In this document: positions 1 through 14,283 of the stretch, in pieces
Numbering within the stretch: the stretch's first letter is position 1
Layout of the letters: the number at the start of each line of letters is the position of its first letter
DNA from: Dioscorea cayenensis subsp. rotundata
Taxonomy: Eukaryota > Streptophyta > Magnoliopsida > Dioscoreales > Dioscoreaceae
Assembly: GCF_009730915.1 (NCBI RefSeq)
Contig: NC_052479.1
Location: 1,054,001 to 1,118,000, forward strand
Direction: 5' to 3'
DNA length: 64,000 bases
Program-made: the position numbers and the translations under genes
Notes under the pieces: model-generated
Told to the model about the DNA's origin: nothing
Database searches by the model: none
The model's input: only the letters and a program-made list of their open reading frames with translations

Positions 1-3921
<3,921 letters not shown>

Positions 3922-4065
3922 CTTCTTCTCCGACGAGCTTCGACGCTGGAGCTCGCTTGCGCCGATGGCCGGGAACGCCGCGCGGGTGTGCGCGTGGATT
4001 TCGAAGGGCTTGTGTCGTTGTTTGGGAGAAGGCGGTCACCCGATCTTTCTAGAAACGAAATGGTG

Positions 4066-4155
4066 CAAACGGGTTATCGGGTTTATAACAGAACCGTTTT
4101 CCAAACGGGTTATCGGGTTTATAACAGAACCGTTTTCCAAACGGGTTATCGGGTT
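4066..4155. repeat. 36-bp tandem repeat, about 2.5 copies
   Basis: Copies begin at 4066, 4102 and 4138 and are identical until the third ends. Each holds AACGGGTTATCGGG followed by AGAACCGTT, so it carries both AACGG and AACCGTT Myb-type cores. It lies 145-234 bases upstream of the RuvB-like 1 start codon, within its likely promoter or 5' leader. Confidence 0.9.
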
Positions 4156-4825
4156 TGGAATTAATGGGTTGAAAATCAAGGAATTCATCAAGATTCACAA
4201 TTTCATTTGTTATAAGGAATGAAGTTTTTTGTTTTTGGATTTGTTATAATTTGCAATTTTATCCTTTTTTCCCTTCATATTAAATGACCATGAAAATAAT
4301 AATAAAAAAAGTTTATTGTTTTTATTTTTTGAAAATATTTGAAAGATAAAATTGTAAGGTTCGGAAATAATTTTTTTTTATATATTTTTAAAGTTTTTTT
4401 TTCTTTTAAAATCTAATGTTTATTATAAAGTAATAAACATGAAATCTTCTTGCTTTACCCATTTTTTAAAACATATCTTGTTTGCAATAAAACAACCGTA
4501 TCTTTAACTATTACTTACTTCTGTTTTTCGATCATAATCAAATTTGATCACATTCGCAGCTTAGACAACGAAGTCCAGCACATTTGTAATTTTTCTATAT
4601 AATTACATGTTTTGATATTTATAATTTTATTCTCATCATATATTTTTCAAACATTCAAAAAAAAAAAAACTCAAAATTCAGATTTACATATTTTTCCTCA
4701 AACTAAACACAAATTTATTTAAATTTTAAAAATTATATAATTCCAAGTCCATATAATTTTAAATCCAAATTACTTCCAATTCCTCTAAATTATCAAAAAA
4801 GTCAATCACCCATAATGCAAACTTG

Positions 4826-4855
4826 TTGACCTAAACTTTGGTCAAAGCTTTGACC
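4826..4855. promoter_or_regulatory. W-box cluster
   Basis: Three TTGACC cores (WRKY factor sites) occur within 30 bases: 4826-4831 forward, 4840-4845 reverse and 4850-4855 forward. They sit about 115-145 bases upstream of the YrdC start codon in the divergent promoter region. The sites are seen directly; regulation by WRKY proteins is inference. Confidence 0.5.
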
Positions 4856-4968
4856 TATATCCACAAAACAGTGGAAAAAAACCAAAGCCTAAATCCAACG
4901 CCATAGCCACAAAAGCTTCAGCTTTGAAGCTCCACCATTGCCCCCCAACTAGAGCTCTGGAAAAGCTG

Positions 4969-7383
4969 ATGCTTTCTCCCTCCAAGTTCACTGAAAGACT
5001 TCCCCGGATTCCATTCTCCGTCGGATCCCTCTCTTTCTGGTATTCTATCAATCCATTTTCAATCCCATTTTCCATTATGTTTTCATTCTTTTTCCAGTGC
5101 ATTTCAGTCCAGATAAGGAATTTTATTGATAGTTTTATCATTAATTTTTTTTTCTGAATCGAATGATATTCTGTGGCTATTTGTCTGGAATTTCCAGGAG
5201 TCATAAAGTTTTGATTTTGAATGTAGTTGCTCAGATTTGAGATTGTTAATTTTAGTCATTGATCATGCTAAAGGTTGTGCCTTTGCCTTGCTGATTTTGT
5301 GAACCTTTCTCCCATTATGTTTTAATTCCTTTTCCAGAGCATTTTAGTCTTTTGTTTTAAGTGGTGGAAAGAGGAGATTAGAGATTTTTATCAATAGTTT
5401 TATCAATAGGTTTCCCTCTGAATCCAATAACATCATGTGGCTATTTTTCTGGAATTTTCAGGAGATATAAAATTTTGGTTTTGTATATATTTGTTTAGAC
5501 TTTGAGATTATGGATTTCATTAGCTGATTAGTGCTAAAGGTAGTGCCTTTGTCTTTCTAGCTTCTCATTGATTTGGGATTGTTAATAGTTTACTGAGTTT
5601 GTGAACCTTTCTCAGGTGTCCTAATAGATCTGGGAATCTTAATTTTCTGCAAGATAGAAGGAGATTTGGTTGTGGTCTCTGGGGGCATATGACTCAGAAT
5701 TCAAAGCAATGTGACATGGGATACATAACTAAGGCTGGTGTCATCCTCCCGGCATCAGAAGATCATGTTGAAGAAGCAATCAGTGCTATTAAAGATGAGA
5801 AAGTTATTGCAGTTCCGACAGACACCCTTTATGGGTTTGCTTGTGATGCTTGGTGAGTGACAATGTAACATGGCTTCCAAGTTCATACTTTAACAGAATT
5901 CATCGGTGCTGTCTATGTTTAGCAAGAACTTAATTTATTCTCGTGAAGAAATTTGTTGGTGAAATATAGCAGAGATTTAAGAGTGTTTTGGAAATTCCAT
6001 GGTTGCTGTCTTTTGTTGGAAAACAATTGGGCCATTGTTGTGATAATTTTCTTCTGACTTACTGAGAACATTGGAAACGATGGGTTAGTTTTTAGCTTGT
6101 AACTTTCTAATTGTTCAATAATTAGAAGGAAATATGAATTTATACCACTTGGGAGGTCTGAGTTCTTTCTTTTCATGCAAAAATGCACAAATGCTATTAA
6201 TAATTCCTTTTGATTTCCTGTACTTCTTCACTTGTAGATAGTGATATTGACTTATAAGATATAGTGTTGATGTCTTATCAATGATCTTATTGTGACAGTT
6301 CTGCACAAGCCGTTAAACGGATTTATGACATTAAAGGACGGCAACAAACGAGTCCTCTGGCAATTAGTGTTGCTGATGTATCAGATATATCACGCTTCGC
6401 CATTCTGGATCACTTACCTCCAGGACTGCTTGACTGTCTTCTTCCAGGACCTGTTACTGTTGTTCTAAGTCGAGGTCTGTATGACACTACACATGCTTTT
6501 TTATTAACTATAAATTCTTAGAATGCTATTTACATCAGGTAATTCTAGTGATTTGGAAAAGTCGCTAAATCCCGGGTTAGACAGCATTGGAGTTCGTGTG
6601 CCAGACTCCAACTTCATTCAGGCAATTGCTCGTGGTTGTAGAAGTGCACTGGCTCTCACCAGTGCCAACCTTAGCGGACAGCCGAGTAGTGTCAGCACTA
6701 CTGATTTTCAGAACCTCTGGGAACATTGTGCATATGTTTTTGATGGTGGCCTGCTTCCTGCTGGTCGTGCTGGTTCCACAGTTGTTGATCTCACCAAGCC
6801 AGGAACCTACAAGATTCTAAGGCCGGGAAGGTATGCTTACTAGTATTTATGCTTCGTATCCGCTGCATTCTCAACTAACTTAGCAAAGCTTAACTGATGA
6901 ATTTTTTCAAACACACTGATGATGAAAATTTTCTTGTTTCTTTTTCTTGTTCAGGTGGAAATGAAATTGAACTTTTTATCCTTCTTAATCACAATTTTAA
7001 TCTGAATATGAAGTATTCAAGCATGCTATGTGTCAATTTCTTCATTTCTTGATTATCCTCACTCCTTTTCCATATCTTAAAAATGCAACTAAAGTTTAGC
7101 ACTGTTCATCGTAATTAACTCTCAATCTGAAGTATCAACTGTACAGATTGTAATGATGTCTGAATTCTGAAAATTAGATTTCCCTCCAAAATCGGTTGGT
7201 CTTTGGTGCTTTTTGGTTTCAAGCCTCAAACTGGCATGCTTTTGTCAAGTTCTTTATATGTTTTTTTTGGTACCAAATTGCTTGTCACATGCAAGATGAT
7301 ATTGGCCTTGATTTTAATATTGCAGCGCGAGAGATGCAACGGTTGCCATCTTGGAAAAGTTCCACCTGGAAGAAGCTTCTTGA
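4969..7383 (+). CDS. YRDC: YrdC/Sua5-type threonylcarbamoyl-AMP synthase
   Basis: The product should make threonylcarbamoyl-AMP from threonine, bicarbonate and ATP, the first step of the universal t6A37 modification of ANN-decoding tRNAs. Exons are 4969-5039, 5616-5852, 6299-6474, 6539-6830 and 7326-7383; together they encode 277 residues, close to plant homologues. The YrdC core starts with AVPTDTLYGFACDA, followed by KRIYDIKGR, the LLPGPVTVVL stretch and the LALTSANLSGQ motif, all expected for nucleotide and threonine binding. The first roughly 45 residues are basic and Ser/Arg-rich without acidic clusters, resembling an organelle targeting peptide. Start 4969 is the only in-frame ATG that joins exon 2 in phase; ATG 5689 in exon 2 could give a shorter cytosolic form. 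Confidence 0.9.
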
Positions 7384-7738
7384 AGATGGCCTTGAGGGGA
7401 TGATAAACTTATTAATTTTTCGGCTAGTTTTAGGCTCTTTGAAAGTCTCCTTTTACCTTCCGAATTCATTTGGCTAATATCAATTGGTTGACGTCAATGA
7501 TGTGGCTCATCTCTTACTGGATGAGTTGCATTTTTTTTTTGACTACATTGTTCCAGAGTTTCATTTTTTCAGAAGATAATATTGAAGTTGGAGTATCAAT
7601 GGAGTTGGTCTCTGATGTTTAGTTAGTTTATGTGTTTTAGTTGGGAAATCTCTTAAACTTTGTTAACCACTCCATTTGCTTTTTCCAGGCTTCATATCAG
7701 ATTTAAAAACAAATATCATCATCTCCCAAACTCTAGAC

Positions 7739-8368
7739 ATGAAAGCAATGAAGCATGGAGTCTGTACATGGTTTATCTTCGCCATCTTCATCATCGTCTG
7801 TCCATCAATTTCAGTTCCATCGCCGAATACCGGTCGAACAATTGTCTTGCTCATGAATGATGTACTTGGGAACAAAGGCCAATCGGAAGCTCCAGTATCA
7901 TCAAACAATGGCCATCATCGGTACTCTCCCAAACCCGCAACTTTCTCATCACCAAAAAATGGAGTTCCTTCCCATCACTCAAGTATGGGCAGAGCTAGCA
8001 GTAGCTCCTCAGCGAGCTGGCTACCATTCCTTGGGAGGCTACAAACATTAGAACCGGGCATGGTAACAGTAATCAATGAGGAATTACTCATCGGCTCACA
8101 ATTGCAAGGCAAAATACAAGGAATCTACGTGATGAGCTCGGAGAACAAAAACAGCAGCATGGTAGCGATGAAAGCCATGTTTAATGGCAATAACAAGGAC
8201 TCAACAGACAGCCTACGATTCTTTGGTCTATATCAACCAGCCCTCAATGAGTCTCACATTGCCGTGATCGGAGGAACAGGGAGGTATCAAGATGCAAATG
8301 GGTATGCAATTGTTAGATCAATTCCGGGTTCTATAAAAGTTCTTTTATTCACTGTCTATCTTAAATAA
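7739..8368 (+). CDS. Dirigent protein, ESB1-like (DIR-e) subgroup
   Basis: Dirigent proteins steer coupling of phenoxy radicals in the apoplast; the ESB1-like branch helps deposit lignin in the Casparian strip. The single-exon frame gives 209 residues. ATG 7739 (a second ATG is at 7748) precedes a hydrophobic signal peptide (FIFAIFIIVCPS), so I prefer it to the earlier in-frame codons from 7676, which would bury the signal. A low-complexity Ser/Pro/His/Asn linker follows (about residues 45-90), then the dirigent barrel: LEPGMVTVINEEL, QGKIQGIYVMSSE, SLRFFGLYQPALNESHIAVI, GGTGRYQDANGYAIV and a final LLFTVYLK. The linker is shorter and less Gly-rich than in Arabidopsis ESB1. The gene converges on the CSE-like gene, with only 70 bases between stop codons. 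Confidence 0.85.
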   Translation: MKAMKHGVCTWFIFAIFIIVCPSISVPSPNTGRTIVLLMNDVLGNKGQSEAPVSSNNGHHRYSPKPATFSSPKNGVPSHHSSMGRASSSSSASWLPFLGRLQTLEPGMVTVINEELLIGSQLQGKIQGIYVMSSENKNSSMVAMKAMFNGNNKDSTDSLRFFGLYQPALNESHIAVIGGTGRYQDANGYAIVRSIPGSIKVLLFTVYLK

Positions 8369-8438
8369 CTTTGTTCGAGTTTCTGACATATATTTTCCGA
8401 ACATGAGAATTGAGAATTGAGTATTGTGAATTGTGATT

Positions 8439-10524
8439 CTAGTCTTGTGACAGAGAGAACTGCTTATCATTCTTGGATTTCTGCTTTGTTTCTAAATCAG
8501 TATTGCTGACGTTGATAGCTCTATCATCGAGCCATGAAACAATGTCAGAAAATACGAGATTGATGTTCTCCGGTGGCTCGCCGGAGGTGAGTGCATGCCA
8601 CATTCCTGGATAGAGCTTGAGGGTCTTGTCCTTGCTAGAGGCTGATTCATAGAGCAGTTTGCTTGTTGAAGGGTCTGTTACCTTGTCATCTTCACCATGT
8701 ACTATCAAGAATGGCAATGAGACCTGATAACAGTTGACAAATTCCATGCATCAGTTAACATTTTAATGAAGTTCTATTGATCTCAATGATTTGCAACCTT
8801 ATGTCTAATTTCTTTTTAATACCTTTGTAGCATAATTGTTTAGCTTCATATATATCATATATATATATATATGAATGTATATATAGCGATGTAGACGGAT
8901 TCGGACTAGCCCTGTTAGTCTAATCAGAAAAATCAGGAACCGGCTATGAGGTTAGTCCGATTATTATCTTTTGAATTTCTTTTAATAAAACTATGCCAAA
9001 ATCAGGCAAGGTAGCGGGTTAGATTAAGAATCAAATGAACTGGTTGGGTATAAAAGGTCGAAAATCAACTCTTAATTATGTAACTCTTATTAAATGTTTA
9101 AGTAATTGCCGTTATCGTTTGATTATATGCTTTTGATTATTTTATTTTAATTAGTATATATTTATTTGAGCATGGTATGAATCTAAATATCAAATTGAGT
9201 TGATTGTGCTTTTTTATATTTTATTTGTTATTATTAATGATTATGAAATATTTTTTATATTTTATTATTGATCTCGATTGAAGTTTAAGTGGACCTCGAT
9301 TCCACTCTTGATTTCTCTAAATTTTAAGAGGTCAATGACAGACTGGATCTTCAGGTGGTGACTTTCGAATTACTGGTATCGATTACGATAGCCTCACCCG
9401 AGTGGTGAGAGTTCGACTGCATTCGAGTTGTGAATAGTAATGTCGTGGATGGTTCCAGTAGCATGTACGCCATCTCCATTTGTTCATCGAAATTTATGCA
9501 TGTTCCCGGGTCTCAGTGGGTTCGCACGATACTCATCCACAAAATGACAGACTGGATCTAACAACATTGATGTATATAGGTCGGCAAGTGGTCGGCAAGT
9601 GGTTAAGTGGGTAGACAATCAAATCATAGTCATGCTAAGCAAAACTGAATCATTCGGTGTTATAGTAAGATTAGCATAAATATATTTAAATTTTTTTCTC
9701 ATAAAATTATATTTCAACAGATTAAAGTAAATTTCTCATAAATTATGATTAATAAATTAATATAACAATTTTAATATATTTATATATTACATCAAAACAA
9801 AAGCCTCATAATTACATATCTACCTTTCAAAATTATATATATATATGCAATTAAAAAACTCACTTAAATTAATTTGTCAATATCTTAATATTGGAAATCT
9901 ACAAGTGACCATTAGCTGAAATTGCTGAATCAAGTGACAGTATTGAACTTGGTTTTTAGTGCACAATTGAAGCAAATGAAGGGACCCAAGATATAGACAT
10001 AAAGTAATATATATTCTCTCTATGTTTTGTGATAAAGACCCAAAGCTTTGACTAATAATATATATTATTCATATCTTTAATTATTCTTTAAATTTTTTTA
10101 ATTAAAAATTAGTTGCACCTATCTCACAAAATCAACTAATACAGCTTATTTTAATGATTATATATATATATATATATATACACACCCAAATGACATCAAA
10201 ATTAGCAACTTGTATTAAAAAAAGAATTTGACCTTTAATAAGGAGCTTTCAAGATGACTCTAATCAAAACTAACTAATGTACTAATCACATCTTATTAAA
10301 CATAAAAAATAAATCATAAAATAAATTAAAATTAATGAGAAAATTATATGTTTACCTTGTCTAAGTTCTTCTCAATATCCAAGCTAACTCGGAGAAGCTC
10401 AAGAGCACTCTTCAATCTTGGTCTTCCTTTATAACAATAAGGATTATTCCTCACCTTCAAAATAAATAAAAAAATAAATATAAATAAAACTAAAATCACT
10501 TATTTATTAAATTAAGCATTTTAC

Positions 10525-10564
<40 letters not shown>

Positions 10565-11815
10565 TTACCTCGTTTCTAAATTTCGGATTTTTGAAGGCAA
10601 CATCCAAGAGTTCTTGTGTTGGGGTTATTCTCCAAGTTGGAATTATATTAGCCAACTTCCCCAAAAAATTCACTATAATAGGATGTGGTTTAATCTCTTC
10701 TGAAATCTGAAATTTTAAAAAGAAAAATATTAATTTTTACTTTATGCTCTAATAATATATCAAATGAATTCAATTTAGCACACCACTCTTGCAATAAACT
10801 ATATAGTATTTCATTTCCATTCCTACTCAAAAGAGATTTAGAGTTTTATAAAAAAAAATAAAAAATCTAATGAACATACTTTGCACATCGGCGCAACAAG
10901 AACAACTCCGTTCCAAAAATAAGGTTCTTTTCTATGCAATAAAAGTGCAACCGCTCCTCCCATAGACTCTCCGAGAAGAAACCTCTTCTTCTTTTTATTC
11001 TCCGACCTCTCTAAATTTCAAGAAGAAAATAAAATAACAAATAGAACTACCTAAAAAATACTTATATGTATTGTTTAGAGTTTTGATAACTTGTAATATA
11101 CCGCAAATACTAATGAAATAGTTCGAACAATCATCGACAATGTTGTCGAAATTCGGTATATATCCTTGCAATCCAGATGACTTTCCATGGCCTTCATAAT
11201 CCATTCCATGAACTTCAAAACCAGCTTTTGCAAGCTGTGTCCCTGTGCCTAAATACAACAACAACAACAATAATAATAATAATAATAACAACAATAATAA
11301 ACATTAATGTTTAGTAATATTTTACTGTGTTTCTTATGAGAAGAAAAAGATTACCTCTCATTGAAATGCTACACTCCATGCCATAACCTGATAAATTATA
11401 AGCATATGATTAAAATTAATGACTCTAAAGTTTAAATCAAATGAACTTTGATTTGAGAAATTATAATTGTATATATATATATATATATATATTTACCATG
11501 GCAAATGAAAACAAGGGCTTTTGGTTCTTGGTTTACAGGAATCCATTTGCATGTAAAGAGCTTTGTTTCTCTTTGATTCACTATAAACTCCTAAAAAAAA
11601 ATCATAAGATTAATTATTCTCAAAATGAAGAAGAAGAAGAAGATAAGAAAGGCCTACCTCTTCATATTTGATGTTTTGATCATCACTTAGAGCCTGTAAA
11701 TCAAATGAAGAATAAAACACTTGTTTTTTATTTATTTATTTATTTTATTTTTTGGGAGTTTGAGAAAGAATAGAAAAATAAATAAATAAATAAATAAATA
11801 AAATTAACATACCAT
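8439..11815 (-). CDS. Caffeoylshikimate esterase / monoacylglycerol lipase-like hydrolase, copy 1
   Basis: This alpha/beta hydrolase belongs to the plant family that includes caffeoylshikimate esterase (lignin pathway) and MAG lipases. Exons (minus): 11815-11813 (ATG only), 11693-11658, 11590-11497, 11387-11355, 11248-11102, 11010-10880, 10706-10569, 10454-10356 and 8723-8439, encoding 321 residues. Visible hallmarks are HGYGMECS, DYEGHGKS, the nucleophile elbow GESMGG (Ser120), Asp240 in HGEDDKVTD and His270 in YPGMWHAL, so the catalytic triad is complete. No signal peptide or membrane segment is seen. A TATAAATA box lies at 11882-11889, about 70 bases above the start. The last intron (8724-10355) is 1.6 kb and carries a retroposed insertion. 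Substrate cannot be told from sequence alone. The start exon holding only ATG is inferred from splice phase and from copy 2. Confidence 0.88.
9351..9542 (+). mobile_element. Short retroposed (SINE-like) insertion in intron
   Basis: A 192-base block is bounded by a perfect 17-base direct repeat, AATGACAGACTGGATCT at 9334-9350 and 9543-9559, the mark of target-primed reverse transcription. A short A-run at the right junction suggests plus orientation. GAGTTCGACTGC near 9406 resembles a Pol III B box, but an A box at the right distance is not clear, so the family is uncertain. Confidence 0.65.
10523..10566. repeat. (ATT)n microsatellite
   Basis: About 14 units of ATT lie in intron 7 of the CSE-like copy 1 gene, immediately beside the splice donor of the exon that ends at 10569. 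Confidence 0.9.
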
Positions 11816-14283
11816 TAGAAGGGAAGAAGATGAAGGAGATGTGAGAAAGAAGGTGAGGTGTGATGTTATGGACTTGCTTTGTATTTATAGATTAAGTGTG
11901 ATTAAAAAACATTAATTTTACTTTAAAAATTCATTGAAATATATATATATATATATCATCAAGACCCTCACCTACATTTAGAAGAACTAGATTAATGGAT
12001 TTTTTTTTCTAGAAATTTAAAAAATATATTCTATAATTGTACTAGGTCTATATTGTCAATTCATAATGTTGATCAACATTAATAATTTGTTAGATTAGGT
12101 CTTAAAAAATTGTTGAATTTTAGTACTTATTATTAATTAAATGCTTAAACTTTTATAAACATATTAAATCTTCCTAATTCAAGGGTTTTATTTAAGTATT
12201 AAAATAATTAATTGGTCATATGTTGTTATTTTCTCTATTGATTAAAACAAAGTAATAGTGGCAAAAATATTAATCATCAAACTAAGGAATATGTGTATGT
12301 TGTGAATGAAAGTTTTGTTATCTTTGAAAATGAAAGGTTTGTTTGAAGTAATGTGATATTTTTTTATTCGTGTCAATAAAGATAGTCTGATATCATATGA
12401 TTCCATGGCTTTATAAAATATCATTTTTTCAAATTAGATGCTTTGCATTAAACTAATAATTAATCTCAATTTAATTAAATACAACAAGTTGCAAAGATTC
12501 AAACCACCATGAAGAACATACTGATGTCTCTTTCTATAGTTCCACAGTCATTAATTTTGATGTTATAATTAATATATATATATATATATAATAAAATTAT
12601 GACATTTTTCTCTCTTTATAAAATATTAAAAAATACTTGTCTACCTTCAAACCTCAAAAAAAAATAAAGGTGGGGGGGATAAATTTATTTCCATCAAATA
12701 AATTTATTTTAGAAATAGTATTGATTTTGGAATATAAAATTATATATATATTTTAATATTTGTTTTTATTATAGATATCTCATCAAAAAAATATCTCCTA
12801 GATCAAATTCACAAGATTCTTGGTGTAATGTTTTAGATTTATTTTAAATATTAAAAATTTTAGAAATAAATATTTTTTATTTTTTTCCATATATATTTAC
12901 ACAATTAAGGTAGGATATATATATATATATATATATTAGTATTACAATTAGGGGTGTATTTGAGTAGCGGATTTCGTGAGTAGCTCGGGTGTTGGGTCTG
13001 CGATAAAGAGCTCATTACGTGTTTAAATTTTCATATGTAGTAAGCAGTAGAAACAGAGCATCGTTTTCAAGCTCGATTAATAAAGCAATGACAAACTTGG
13101 CATAAAAGCTCGGCTAGTTTTGACTTTCATGAGCACTAACTCGTGACCAGCTACATGAACAGTCTCGTTTATAAACTCGATTGTGAGCTCGTGTATATAT
13201 ATATATATATTACATTATATATATGATATATGTATATTAAAGGTGTATATGTATTATGTCGTTGTTGTCGATTTGAGATTCACGTATAGAGTATAAAGCC
13301 CCTACTTATTCAAAAGGCTAAGCTCGTTCAAAAGTCTCGAGTCAACTGGTTCGATTTAAGTTAAATGAACTCGTAAGATAAAGCAATGCAAGCTAAACTC
13401 GTTTATTGTATAATTAAAAGCTAGATTTATAGTATCGATTTACGATTTTATTTGTAACTTGATCATTAATATAATCAAACTCAAATCGAGTTGAGTCACA
13501 CTTGATAATGATTCATTAAATAAGTTTACTAAATAAAAAATATATATAAATCAAAGTCGTAATCGAGTTAGTGCTAAGTCTAAACTGAATTTTCTTAGCG
13601 AGTTGAGCTCGGCATGAAGGCTCGAGAAAGAAGCTCGATTAGAGCTCGAGCTCGGTTAAAATAGTATGGCAGTAAACAAGCATAAAAAATGAAGGCTCGA
13701 AGAAAGCTCGGCTCGAGTTCGAAGCTCGATTAAATAATGTAACGACCAGAGCTTGAACAATGCAATGGCTTCGAAAGCTCATTCTGACCTAATTACAATC
13801 ATGTTAAATAAAATTTATAAGAATTATGTGGGGTTATTCACTTACTCAAGGATATATTTATATAAATATAAATTTTGTATGTGAATCATAAATTATTTTT
13901 ATTATAATTTATTTATTTTTATCACATAAATAAATAATATATATATATATTATTTCACATCTCTTCAAAGTTTGTCTTATTTGAGGCCAATCTTAGGTCA
14001 CACTATTTGAAATCTCTACGCAAATACAAATATCTTTTCATTGGTAGTAGGTCCCTTTGGCTTTCATTTCATTAAAAATTAAATCAAAATTCACAATTTT
14101 TTCATATACTAACAAAGAACATGAATACAAAATCTATTAATCAAAGTCTTACATCACTACATTACAAAACACTAACTGCTCCATTAAATATAAGTATAAA
14201 TATATTTAATGCTTTTTTTTATATATATATCAGCTTGGTTTTATTATTTATTTGAATTCAACCAACCTTATAATATTTTAATT
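11816..14283. other. Spacer between the tandem esterase genes
   Basis: The spacer holds the promoter of copy 1 (TATAAATA at 11882-11889), AT-rich sequence with several (TA)n runs, and the probable hAT-like element at 12949-13791. I see no gene in it. Confidence 0.6.
12949..13791. mobile_element. Probable non-autonomous hAT-like element rich in GAGCTCG words
   Basis: An 843-base block is flanked by perfect 8-base duplications, ATTACAAT at 12941-12948 and 13792-13799. Its ends, TAGGGGTGT and the inverse TAGGTCAGA, match only partly. The inside is crowded with AAGCTCG, GAGCTCG and CTCGAG words, a composition seen in common plant non-autonomous DNA elements and unlike the surrounding AT-rich spacer. 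A (TA)n tract interrupts it near 13195. No transposase frame is present. Confidence 0.5.

Larger units (their letters stand above)
3922..4968. other. Divergent intergenic region, RuvB-like 1 / YrdC
   Basis: This 1-kb spacer separates two head-to-head housekeeping genes and must hold both promoters. It contains the 36-bp tandem repeat at 4066-4155, a long AT-rich middle, and the W-box cluster near 4840. No open frame here looks like a gene. Confidence 0.6.

Noticed and set aside
8880-9330. GC-richer stretch in intron 8 of the first esterase gene that might be an older transposon
   Set aside because: No inverted ends or flanking duplications could be matched.
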